13,661 nucleotides of DNA, from NCBI GenBank assembly GCA_937877675.1, contig CALEIS010000095.1, forward strand, positions 1 through 13,661. Reading direction: 5' to 3'. The position numbers and the translations under genes were made by a program. This stretch comes from an uncultured Clostridia bacterium. GTDB taxonomy: Bacteria > Bacillota > Clostridia > Oscillospirales > Acutalibacteraceae. The notes under the pieces are model-generated. The model worked only from the letters and a program-made list of their open reading frames with translations. It made no database searches and was not told the origin of the DNA. Shown here piece by piece: positions 1 through 6,691 of the stretch (positions within the stretch are counted from its first letter, which is position 1; the number at the start of each line of letters is the position of its first letter).

Positions 1-20
1 TTGGCTTATCTATTCATTTG

Positions 21-62
21 GTTCGGGTCGTCGAGGACGCCGACCCCTACAACAAGCTCCCC
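21..62. repeat. GC-rich segment with imperfect hairpin, possible dispersed repeat fragment
   Basis: This short stretch is clearly richer in G and C than anything around it. It contains an inverted repeat: GGGTCG (25-30) pairs with CGACCC (41-46), and after one mismatch CG (32-33) pairs with CG (38-39) around an AGGA loop. An open frame enters from the window edge at position 3 and runs through the segment (reading VVEDADPYNKLP at 27-62) to a stop at about 150. The last part of that frame crosses the promoter of the next gene, so I do not call it a gene. It could be the end of a dispersed intergenic repeat or the tail of an upstream transcript. No copy elsewhere in the window was seen. Confidence 0.3.
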
Positions 63-119
63 GACAAATTCAATTTTATCGGGATAAATTTTTGTGGGTT
101 AAGCCTTACTACTTTTTTA

Positions 120-148
120 TTGCATAAAAATTTCTGGTGTGATATGAT
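120..148 (+). promoter_or_regulatory. Sigma-A-type promoter for the murE-like operon
   Basis: TTGCAT (120-125) as -35 and TATGAT (143-148) as -10 are separated by 17 bases. A second A/T-rich -10-like TATAAT overlaps at 148-153 but sits too far from the -35. Transcription would start near 155, giving a leader of about 30 bases that carries the GGGGAG ribosome binding site at 174-179. No operator or riboswitch is visible. As the four genes that follow touch or nearly touch, this is probably the promoter for all of them. Confidence 0.55.
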
Positions 149-186
149 ATAATAAATATAAGTATATTCGCATGGGGAGAGTAATG

Positions 187-1692
187 ATGAAGATAAAATC
201 ATTTATTGACCTTTTTGAAAACAATTCAATTCTAGTTGAAAATAGTTGCGACTTTGATTTGGATATTGAGAGTATTTCCTACAATTCAAGAGAAGTAAAG
301 TCAAACACTTTGTTTTTCTGTAAGGGTGCACATTTCAAAGAGCAATTTTTACAGGATGCCATAAATCGTGGTGCAGTTGCCTATGTTTCAGAAAAGAAAT
401 ATGACACAGACACACCTTGTATTTTAGTGTCGGATATAAGAAAGTCACTTTACCTTTCTGCTAATTTCTTTTATGACAATGCTTGGAAAAAGTTGAATTT
501 AATAGGAATAACAGGTACAAAGGGAAAGAGCACCACTGCATACTATATAAAATATATACTTGATGAGTATTTGAGAGATAACGGTGGCAACGAAAGTGGT
601 ATTGCATCATCCATTGACATTTATGATGGAATTATCCGTGAAGAAAGCTCCCTTACAACTCCTGAACCTTTTGAACTTCACAAACACTATGATAATGCTG
701 TAAAGAGTGGTACGGATTTCTTTACAATGGAAGTTTCTTCCCAAGCACTAAAATATGGAAGAACAGAGGGTGTACAGTTTAAAATTGGTTGCTACCTTAA
801 TATTGGTATTGACCACATTAGTGCCATTGAGCATCCTGATTTTGAGGACTATTTCAACTCAAAAATGAAGTTGTTTACTCAATGTGATACGGCGGTAATC
901 AACCTTGATTCTGACCGTAGCGAACAGGTTGTTGAACATTCAAAAAATGCAAATAAGGTTGTTACATTCAGCATTAAAGATAAAAATGCAGATGTTTATG
1001 GCTACAATATCCATAAAGACGGCTCAAACACAGTGTTTACTGTGAGAACAAAGTCCTTTGAAAAGGAATTTAAGCTTTCAATGCCGGGACTTTTCAATGT
1101 TGAAAATGCTCTTTGTGCTATAAGTGTTGCAGAAATTTTGGGTATCGATTACAAACACATTTACGATGGATTGGCTTGTGCTAAAACAAGTGGTCGAATG
1201 GAAATCTATGAAAGCGAAGATAAGAAAATTGCAGTAATCGTGGACTTTGCTCACAACAAATTAAGTTTTGAAACAATTTTTGCATCAGTCAAAAAGGAAT
1301 ATCCCGGAAGACCTGTGTGGATTCTTTTCGGTTGTCCAGGAAACAAAGCCCTTATCCGTAGAAAAGATATGGGTGAGGTCAGTGGAAAAATGGCAGATTT
1401 TATTTATATTACAGAAGATGACCCCGCTGAGGAAAGAATTGAGGACATCTGTAATGAAATTGTGGGTCATGTTGAAAATGTTGGTGGAAAAGATAAGTAC
1501 AAAATCATTTATGACCGAGAAGAAGCAATTAAAACTGCTATTGAAGATTGCAAGGGTGAATGTGTGATTATCCTTGCAGGTAAAGGTGCAGAAACTCATC
1601 AAAAACGAGGACTTGTTTCGGAAGATTATGCGTCCGATGCAGTTTTAGCAAAGAAATATTTAAAGGAATATAACGAGAGGCAGGGAAAATAA
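187..1692 (+). CDS. MurE-like UDP-N-acetylmuramyl-tripeptide synthetase, lysine-type motifs
   Basis: Mur ligase of 501 residues that would add the third amino acid to UDP-MurNAc-L-Ala-D-Glu using ATP in the cytoplasm. I chose ATG 187 because GGGGAG lies 7 bases upstream; in-frame ATGs at 172 and 184 are upstream of, or too close to, that site. The N-terminal UDP-MurNAc-binding domain covers about 1-100. The central ATPase domain has P-loop GTKGKST (110-116), MEVSSQAL (from 181) and a candidate carbamylated Lys226 in SKMKLF. The C-terminal domain has VDFAHN (352-357), GCPGNK (382-387), DDPA (411-414) and AGKGAE (464-469). DAP-adding enzymes carry DNPR at the third-from-last of these; D(D/N)P(N/A) is the pattern reported for lysine-adding enzymes. 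VDFAHN, EVSSQA and GCPGNK also recall streptococcal MurE (from memory). Clostridia usually make DAP peptidoglycan, so this may be a second, specialised copy. Family certain, substrate uncertain. Confidence 0.88.
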   Translation: MKIKSFIDLFENNSILVENSCDFDLDIESISYNSREVKSNTLFFCKGAHFKEQFLQDAINRGAVAYVSEKKYDTDTPCILVSDIRKSLYLSANFFYDNAWKKLNLIGITGTKGKSTTAYYIKYILDEYLRDNGGNESGIASSIDIYDGIIREESSLTTPEPFELHKHYDNAVKSGTDFFTMEVSSQALKYGRTEGVQFKIGCYLNIGIDHISAIEHPDFEDYFNSKMKLFTQCDTAVINLDSDRSEQVVEHSKNANKVVTFSIKDKNADVYGYNIHKDGSNTVFTVRTKSFEKEFKLSMPGLFNVENALCAISVAEILGIDYKHIYDGLACAKTSGRMEIYESEDKKIAVIVDFAHNKLSFETIFASVKKEYPGRPVWILFGCPGNKALIRRKDMGEVSGKMADFIYITEDDPAEERIEDICNEIVGHVENVGGKDKYKIIYDREEAIKTAIEDCKGECVIILAGKGAETHQKRGLVSEDYASDAVLAKKYLKEYNERQGK

Positions 1693-1881
1693 ATGGATAT
1701 TAAAAAACTCATAAAAACAGGAAAGAAGATTTCAAAGGTGATTCCTTTTGTAACTGCTGTGTTTGGTGTTGCAACTCTTGCACTCACAAAATATGAAGAA
1801 AAATTAGGAAACTACTCAAGAGAATTCTCAGAAGTTGAAGACGAGATGAAAGCAAAAATTGAAGAGGTGAAAAAGGGATAA
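1693..1881 (+). CDS. Small single-span membrane protein, function unknown
   Basis: A 62-residue protein starting directly after the stop codon of the MurE-like gene, with AGGGA (1682-1686) 6 bases before the ATG. The first 15 residues are Lys-rich. Residues about 16-32 (VIPFVTAVFGVATLALT) form one short hydrophobic segment, and the rest is highly charged and probably helical or coiled coil. Its stop codon overlaps the transporter start as TAATG, so translation is likely coupled. I do not recognise a family. It could be a membrane-bound helper of the transporter or the ligase, but only its position suggests this. Coding is supported by good spacing on both sides and by the absence of a gap in the operon. 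Confidence 0.7.
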   Translation: MDIKKLIKTGKKISKVIPFVTAVFGVATLALTKYEEKLGNYSREFSEVEDEMKAKIEEVKKG

Positions 1882-3275
1882 TGGCAAAGAAAAAATCAAT
1901 TTTCTCGACTGCTCTCGGATATGGTGTTGGTGCTATCGGTCTTGATTTGAGTTATGGTATGTTTTATTCATATCTTTCATATTATCTTTCAAGTGTGTTA
2001 GGTTTACAGGAAGGCTTTTTGCTTCTTATTACTCCACTTGCACGAATCTGGGACGGAATTAACGACCCTATGATGGGTACGGTTGTTGACAATACAAGAA
2101 CAAAATTCGGTAAATACAGACCTTGGATTTTGATAGGTGCATTGTGTAATGCAGTTGTACTCTTCCTTTTGTTTACATCTTTTGGTATGAGTGGACTTCC
2201 TCTTTACATATACATAGGTGTTATGTATGTGCTTTGGGGTATGACAAATACAATGGCAGATATTCCATATTGGTCAATGGTGCCATCCTTCACAAGTGAA
2301 GAAAAAGAGAGAAACCTTGTGGCAACAGTTGCTCGTTCATTTTCAGGTATTGGTCAGGGAATTATTTCAATTCTCACTCCTATTATTTGTCCTTTGCTTT
2401 CAAGTGGTATTACGGATGAAAAAGGTTATAGTGCAAGTGGCTTCTCCCGTTGGGCAGGTATTTGTGGTGTTGCACTTGTATTCTTTGCACTTGTTTGTGT
2501 GCTGATTACAAAAGAAAAGAATGTTGTTTATGGTGAAAAGAAAAAATTCAGCCTTAAACAGATTTTTAAAGTTATAAAGAATAATGACCAGTTAGTTGTT
2601 TTCATAGTGTTTGCTATGCTTTCAAATGCAGGTTGGTATCTTACAAGCTCAACTGCAGTTTACTACTTTACAGACACATTGGGAAATTCAAAATTGCAGT
2701 CACTTTTCCAGACAATCGGTACAGTAGGTTCTGTTTTAGGTCTTTTGGTTGTGCCTGTACTTACAAAATGGTTCTCAAAACGACAAACATATACAATTTC
2801 TCTTGTAACAGCTATTGTGGGTTACGGACTTATGCTCATTACAGGTCCTATTCTTAAACTCAATGTTGTTATTATGGATGTTTGTTATATCCTTGCATCA
2901 GTTGGTGTTTCTTCAATGTTTGTGTCACAGACAATTTTCCTTGCAGACATTGTTGACTACGGTGAGTATAAAAACGGTGAGAGAAATGAGAGTATTACTT
3001 TCTCAATGAAAGGCTTCTTGCAGAAGATGGCATATACAATACAGACAGTCGTTCTTTTCGGTGGTCTTGGAATTATGAACTACAACGAACAGATTACTGC
3101 TAATATTGGTCTTAACGATACAACAAAAACAGGTATCGGTGTAATTTGTTTTGGTGTGCCAATGCTCTTCTTCCTTGCTTCTTTAATTGTTTTCCGTAGC
3201 AAATTTAAGGTTTACGGTAAACTTGCTGACAAAGTGCACGATTATATTATTGAGAAACGAGCATTAGGAGAATAA
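1881..3275 (+). CDS. GPH/MelB-family sugar:cation symporter
   Basis: A 464-residue major facilitator protein with about twelve hydrophobic segments, the usual size for the glycoside-pentoside-hexuronide:cation symporter family. The family signature is clear near the end of TM2: DGINDP (58-63) then G66, D70, TRTKFGKYRPW (72-82). Asp58 and Asp62 fall where MelB has Asp55 and Asp59, the Na+/H+ site, so cation-coupled import is expected. A second conserved acidic segment, DIVDYGEYKNGERNES, lies in the second half. The start overlaps the preceding stop; GAGGTG (1864-1869) is the likely ribosome binding site. The substrate cannot be read from sequence. Its neighbours, a Mur ligase and a phosphoesterase, permit a cell-wall sugar or muropeptide, but a plant oligosaccharide is equally possible. 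Confidence 0.9.
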   Translation: MAKKKSIFSTALGYGVGAIGLDLSYGMFYSYLSYYLSSVLGLQEGFLLLITPLARIWDGINDPMMGTVVDNTRTKFGKYRPWILIGALCNAVVLFLLFTSFGMSGLPLYIYIGVMYVLWGMTNTMADIPYWSMVPSFTSEEKERNLVATVARSFSGIGQGIISILTPIICPLLSSGITDEKGYSASGFSRWAGICGVALVFFALVCVLITKEKNVVYGEKKKFSLKQIFKVIKNNDQLVVFIVFAMLSNAGWYLTSSTAVYYFTDTLGNSKLQSLFQTIGTVGSVLGLLVVPVLTKWFSKRQTYTISLVTAIVGYGLMLITGPILKLNVVIMDVCYILASVGVSSMFVSQTIFLADIVDYGEYKNGERNESITFSMKGFLQKMAYTIQTVVLFGGLGIMNYNEQITANIGLNDTTKTGIGVICFGVPMLFFLASLIVFRSKFKVYGKLADKVHDYIIEKRALGE

Positions 3276-3277
3276 TT

Positions 3278-4666
3278 ATGGCTGATTTAAAATTTTATCA
3301 GATAACCGACTTGCATCATTACGCTCTTGAACTTGGTACTGAAGGTAAAGCATTTGAGAAAATTTGTCTTTCCGACCAGAAATGCCTTGCAGAAACAGGC
3401 GCAATGATAGATGCGTATTTTGACAAGATAATTGAAGACAAAGAAACAAATATTGTTCTCATTACAGGTGATGTTACTTGTAATGGTGCAAAGGAAAGTC
3501 ATTTTGACTTAATTCCAAAATTACAAAGACTTAAAGATGCAGGTAAAAAGGTTTATCTCACAACTGGTACTCACGACTATTATATGGAAAATGGTAATGG
3601 TACTGGTAAGGCTGAAAAATGTGTTGGTGATGAGCTTTTAACCGCTACTCGTACAGAGCGTGATGAACTTTTGGAAATCTACAAGGATTTTGGTATTTCC
3701 GAGGCTATTTCATTACATAAACCAAGCCATTCATACTGTGTACAGTTACAAGAAGGATACAGATTACTTTGTCTTAATGATGATGGCGACGAATTCTTCT
3801 GTGGCTACTATGACGATTGCCTTGAATGGATAAAAGAGCAGATTGACGATGCAAAGGCTAACGGAGATTATATTTTCGCTGTAACACATCATCCCGTGTT
3901 GCCACCAACACCGATTTATCCACTTTTCAGTCGTCGAGATATGCTTGGTGACTTTGAAAAGACATCAGAATTTCTTGCAGATAACGGTGTTAAATTTATT
4001 TTCACAGGACATACTCACATGATGAATATTGCGAAAATGACAACACCAAAGGGCAACGATTTTTACGATATTAACACTTGTTCAGCGGTTGGCTATCCAA
4101 ATGCCATGAGAAAAGTGGTTATGACTGATACTGAAGTTATCGTTGACAGTGTAAAAATCGACAATTTTGATTGGGATTTAAAGGGAATGACCGTTGACGA
4201 ATACACAAAGGCAAATTTCCAGGAATTCTTAAATGCAATTTTTGATTCAATGGCTTATGATATTCCAAAACTTGCTGAGCTTTCAACATCATTCAGCATG
4301 ACTCCTGAAAAGATATATAAACTTGAAAAGGTGCTTGTTCCTTTCGGTAAATTCTTGCAAAAAGCAACTTTTGAAACAATAGGAAAGATGTTTGGAATAA
4401 GTAAATATATTCACGAGACAATTAAAGACAGAAATGTTAAAGATTTCCTTTTAGAGTGTGTGACAAACGTGTTTGTTGGTGATGAGCCATATAATCCATA
4501 TACTCCTGAATATCTTGCACTCTGGGCATTATTTAACAAGAGAGTTAAGAAAATGCTTAAACCAATTAAAGGGACAGAAAAGGTAGCGGAAATCCTTGAT
4601 ATTATTCTTGATGGGGTAATTTATGATGCTCCACCAAGTGACTGGAAGGGTACTTTTAAGAAATAA
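3278..4666 (+). CDS. Calcineurin-like metallophosphoesterase
   Basis: A 462-residue protein with no signal peptide, so cytoplasmic. The two-metal phosphoesterase motifs occur in order: TDLHH (10-14), GDVTCNG (64-70), GTHD (97-100), THHP (203-206) and GHTH (244-247). In the third motif the family's usual Asn (GNHD), which binds a metal, is Thr; this is unusual. After the roughly 280-residue catalytic domain comes a helical C-terminal region of about 180 residues that I cannot assign. It starts 2 bases after the symporter stop, with AGGAGA (3267-3272) as the ribosome binding site inside the end of that gene, so it belongs to the same operon. The substrate is unknown; phosphodiesters, phosphorylated sugars or nucleotides are all possible for this superfamily. 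Confidence 0.85.
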   Translation: MADLKFYQITDLHHYALELGTEGKAFEKICLSDQKCLAETGAMIDAYFDKIIEDKETNIVLITGDVTCNGAKESHFDLIPKLQRLKDAGKKVYLTTGTHDYYMENGNGTGKAEKCVGDELLTATRTERDELLEIYKDFGISEAISLHKPSHSYCVQLQEGYRLLCLNDDGDEFFCGYYDDCLEWIKEQIDDAKANGDYIFAVTHHPVLPPTPIYPLFSRRDMLGDFEKTSEFLADNGVKFIFTGHTHMMNIAKMTTPKGNDFYDINTCSAVGYPNAMRKVVMTDTEVIVDSVKIDNFDWDLKGMTVDEYTKANFQEFLNAIFDSMAYDIPKLAELSTSFSMTPEKIYKLEKVLVPFGKFLQKATFETIGKMFGISKYIHETIKDRNVKDFLLECVTNVFVGDEPYNPYTPEYLALWALFNKRVKKMLKPIKGTEKVAEILDIILDGVIYDAPPSDWKGTFKK

Positions 4667-4676
4667 AAATTAAATG

Positions 4677-4704
4677 ATAAACATCTTTATAAGAATATGT
4701 TTAT
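4677..4704 (+). terminator. Weak AT-only hairpin after the phosphoesterase operon
   Basis: ATAAACAT (4677-4684) can pair with ATGTTTAT (4697-4704) across a 12-base loop, starting 10 bases after the phosphoesterase stop. The stem has only two G-C pairs and no clean T-run follows. It may be an inefficient terminator or an mRNA end. No better terminator is visible before the next promoter at 4752. Confidence 0.25.
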
Positions 4705-4751
4705 TTACCAAAATATACATAATTATTAAGGTGAACAAATTGTTAAATCGG

Positions 4752-4780
4752 TTGACAAAACCCAATCGATGTGATTTAAT
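4752..4780 (+). promoter_or_regulatory. Strong sigma-A-type promoter for the cohesin gene pair
   Basis: TTGACA (4752-4757), a perfect -35, is followed 17 bases later by TTTAAT (4775-4780). TG at 4772-4773 gives an extended -10. Transcription would start near 4787, leaving a leader of about 30 bases that contains AAGGAAAG (4802-4809) ahead of the ATG at 4816. This is the best consensus promoter in the window and suggests substantial expression of the two surface proteins. Confidence 0.7.
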
Positions 4781-4815
4781 TTTATTGTATATATTTTTCG
4801 AAAGGAAAGATAAAA

Positions 4816-6600
4816 ATGAAGAAAGTTTTATCTATTTTCATGGCAGTCGTGATGACACTCGCTGTGTTTAGCGTGCCAGTAGTTGCTGATGATGCAGAAG
4901 CTTCTGCAGCTGCACCTGCAATTATCTTTGAAGCAGACAAAAAAGAAGCAAAACCAGGTGACATTGTCACTGTTTATGCTATGTTGTCAGCTAATTCAAA
5001 ATTATGTGCTCTCACATATGAAGTAGCGTTTGATACAGAATATTTTGAATATGTTTCAGACTCATATAAAAAGGGCGCTAATGTATTTACTCTTGAAGAA
5101 ATTAACGCTGAAAGAGCTGGAATTTTCAGATATGTTGGTACATCTGCAAAGAATGCATCCGATGCAGGTGGCAGACTTTTCTCATTCCAGTTAAAGGTTC
5201 TTAAAGTAGATGGTACTATCACAACTGCAATCAAAGAAGCTTTCGTTGCAATTGATGATACAACAGAAAAAGACATAAGAGTTGATATGGGTAAACTTTC
5301 AACAAAGTCAATTTCTATTGCATGTATCCATGGTAATCAGACAGAAACTCTCGTAAAAGAGTCAAACTGTAAAGAAAATGGTGTAATTGTCGTTACTTGT
5401 GACGATTGTACTAAAGAAATGAAGCGTATTCCTCTTCCATTAGGTGACCACATTGTGGGTGAATGGGAACTTTCATCAGCATCAACTTGCGTTGTTGCAG
5501 GTCAGGAAGTAAAAAAATGTACAGTTTGTGAAGTTGTTCTTGAAACAAGAGAAGCAGCTTTGGCAGACCATACAGCCGGAGAAGAATGGGTGCTTATTTC
5601 AGTAGCAACATGTACAGAAGATGGTAAAGAAGTTAAGTATTGTACAGTTTGTGGTGCTGTAGCAGAAGAAAAGGTTCTTCCAGCTTTCGGTCATACACCA
5701 AATGGTGAATGGGAAACCGCAAAGGAAGTTACATGTACTGAAAACGGTAAAAAGGTACAAATGTGTACAGTATGTGGCGAAATCGCAAAAACACAGACAA
5801 TCCCTGCTTTCGGTCATACTGCAAATGGTGTATGGGAAGTAGCAAAAGAGCCAACATGTGCAGAAGAAGGTCAAGAAGTTCAGAAATGTACAGTTTGTGG
5901 CGGTGTAGCAGAAGAAAAGCCTATTAAAAAGGTAAACCATAATGTTAGTGATGAATGGGTTGTTTTGTATGACGCAACATGTACTAAAGATGGTAAACAG
6001 GCTCGTAAATGTACAGAATGTGGTATAAACTGCAGAATTGAAGTTATCCCTGCAACAGGTCACACAGAAGGCGAATGGGAATGTGTAGATGAGGGTTCAT
6101 GTGTCAATGATGACAAATGGGTTATTAAATGTACATCTTGTAACACAGTCCTTAAAACTGAAACAAGACATGAAGCAACAGGACATATTCCTGGATTCTG
6201 GCAGGAAAAAGCTCCAACATGTACAGAAGCTGGTGAAAGATTCCAGAAATGTATTCTTTGTGGAGAAGTAACAGCATCAGAGCCAATCGAGGCAACAGGT
6301 CACGAAATCGGTGACTGGGAAGTTGCAGTAGAACCAACTGCACAGAAAGATGGTAAAGAAGTTCGCAAGTGTAAACATTGTGGTGAAGTAATAGAAGAAA
6401 GAGTAATTCTTTACTATGTATTAGGCGATGTTGATAACAATGGTAAGATGTCATCATATGACGCACGTCTTATCCTTAAATATGTAGCGGGAAGTGGCGA
6501 ACTTACAGAAAAACAGATTCTTGCAGCAGATATGGATGGCAACGGTAAGGTAACATCTTATGATGCACGTCTTGTTCTTAAACAAGTAGCAGGAAACTAA
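4816..6600 (+). CDS. Secreted cohesin-like/Cys-His repeat/dockerin protein
   Basis: A 594-residue exported protein. Residues 1-24 are a signal peptide (Lys-Lys start, hydrophobic core, likely cleavage after VVA). About 33-150 resemble a cohesin beta-sandwich: a PGD turn near 48, FDTEYFEYV, and RLFSFQLKVLK before the last strands. Nine tandem repeats of about 41 residues fill 170-532, each built on H-x13-C-x9-C-x2-C with W near the start. Residues 536-594 are a type I dockerin with two EF-hand-like calcium loops, DVDNNGKMSSYD and DMDGNGKVTSYD. Carrying both a cohesin and a dockerin, it could act as an adaptor scaffoldin between a cell-bound cohesin and a dockerin partner. No catalytic domain or wall anchor is present. 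The cohesin assignment is by pattern and less sure than the dockerin. The next gene shares the cohesin-like and repeat parts. Confidence 0.88.
   Translation: MKKVLSIFMAVVMTLAVFSVPVVADDAEASAAAPAIIFEADKKEAKPGDIVTVYAMLSANSKLCALTYEVAFDTEYFEYVSDSYKKGANVFTLEEINAERAGIFRYVGTSAKNASDAGGRLFSFQLKVLKVDGTITTAIKEAFVAIDDTTEKDIRVDMGKLSTKSISIACIHGNQTETLVKESNCKENGVIVVTCDDCTKEMKRIPLPLGDHIVGEWELSSASTCVVAGQEVKKCTVCEVVLETREAALADHTAGEEWVLISVATCTEDGKEVKYCTVCGAVAEEKVLPAFGHTPNGEWETAKEVTCTENGKKVQMCTVCGEIAKTQTIPAFGHTANGVWEVAKEPTCAEEGQEVQKCTVCGGVAEEKPIKKVNHNVSDEWVVLYDATCTKDGKQARKCTECGINCRIEVIPATGHTEGEWECVDEGSCVNDDKWVIKCTSCNTVLKTETRHEATGHIPGFWQEKAPTCTEAGERFQKCILCGEVTASEPIEATGHEIGDWEVAVEPTAQKDGKEVRKCKHCGEVIEERVILYYVLGDVDNNGKMSSYDARLILKYVAGSGELTEKQILAADMDGNGKVTSYDARLVLKQVAGN
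5323..6412 (+). repeat. Nine-copy tandem Cys/His repeat (about 41 codons each)
   Basis: In-frame protein repeats within the first cohesin gene. The typical unit is H, 13 residues, Cys, 9 residues, CxxC, 13 residues, then the next H. The first unit begins CIH instead of H, adding a Cys. The ninth reads PTAQKDG where the others have TC, so it lacks the first Cys. The sixth has one extra Cys (INC). Units differ by many substitutions, so this is an old array and not a simple slippage repeat. One Trp near the start of most units and a conserved Gly-His at the junction suggest a small repeated fold. Confidence 0.85.
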
Positions 6601-6613
6601 AACTAGGTATTAA

Positions 6614-6632
6614 AAAAGATAACAAATCTTTT
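6614..6632 (+). terminator. Weak hairpin between the two cohesin genes
   Basis: AAAAGAT (6614-6620) pairs with ATCTTTT (6626-6632) around a 5-base loop, 14 bases after the first cohesin gene's stop. The stem has one G-C pair and is followed by ATAATATA, not a T-run, so it would terminate poorly at best. It may reduce transcription into the second gene or protect the upstream mRNA end. Confidence 0.25.
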
Positions 6633-6658
6633 ATAATATACAAACAAGATATTTATTC

Positions 6659-6671
6659 AGGGCAAAGCCCT
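6659..6671 (+). other. Small GC hairpin in the leader of the second cohesin gene
   Basis: AGGGC (6659-6663) and GCCCT (6667-6671) form a 5-bp stem with an AAA loop, ending 3 bases before the ribosome binding site AAAAGGAAGG (6675-6684). Its position could influence ribosome access or mark an mRNA processing site. No separate promoter with good -35 and -10 boxes is visible between the two cohesin genes, so the second is probably cotranscribed with the first. Confidence 0.3.
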
Positions 6672-6691
6672 TAAAAAAGGAAGGTATTGGA

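Noticed and set aside
3..152. Open frame entering from the left edge
   Set aside because: It runs through the promoter at 120-148 to its stop, no family is recognisable, and the start is outside the window.
172..186. Upstream ATGs for the MurE-like gene at 172 and 184
   Set aside because: The ribosome binding site GGGGAG at 174-179 lies after the first and only 4 bases before the second; ATG 187 has the best spacing.
4674..4871. 65-codon plus-strand open frame before the first cohesin gene
   Set aside because: It runs through the promoter and ribosome binding site at 4752-4809 and overlaps the signal peptide coding region in another frame.
5599..6063. 154-codon open frame on the minus strand within the repeat region
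   Set aside because: It mirrors the repeated Cys-rich coding sequence on the plus strand, is itself repetitive, and has no ribosome binding site.
5323..6412. Regularly spaced repeats that could suggest a CRISPR array
   Set aside because: The repeats are in frame, diverged at most codon positions and encode a consistent Cys/His pattern. There are no identical short repeats with unique spacers.
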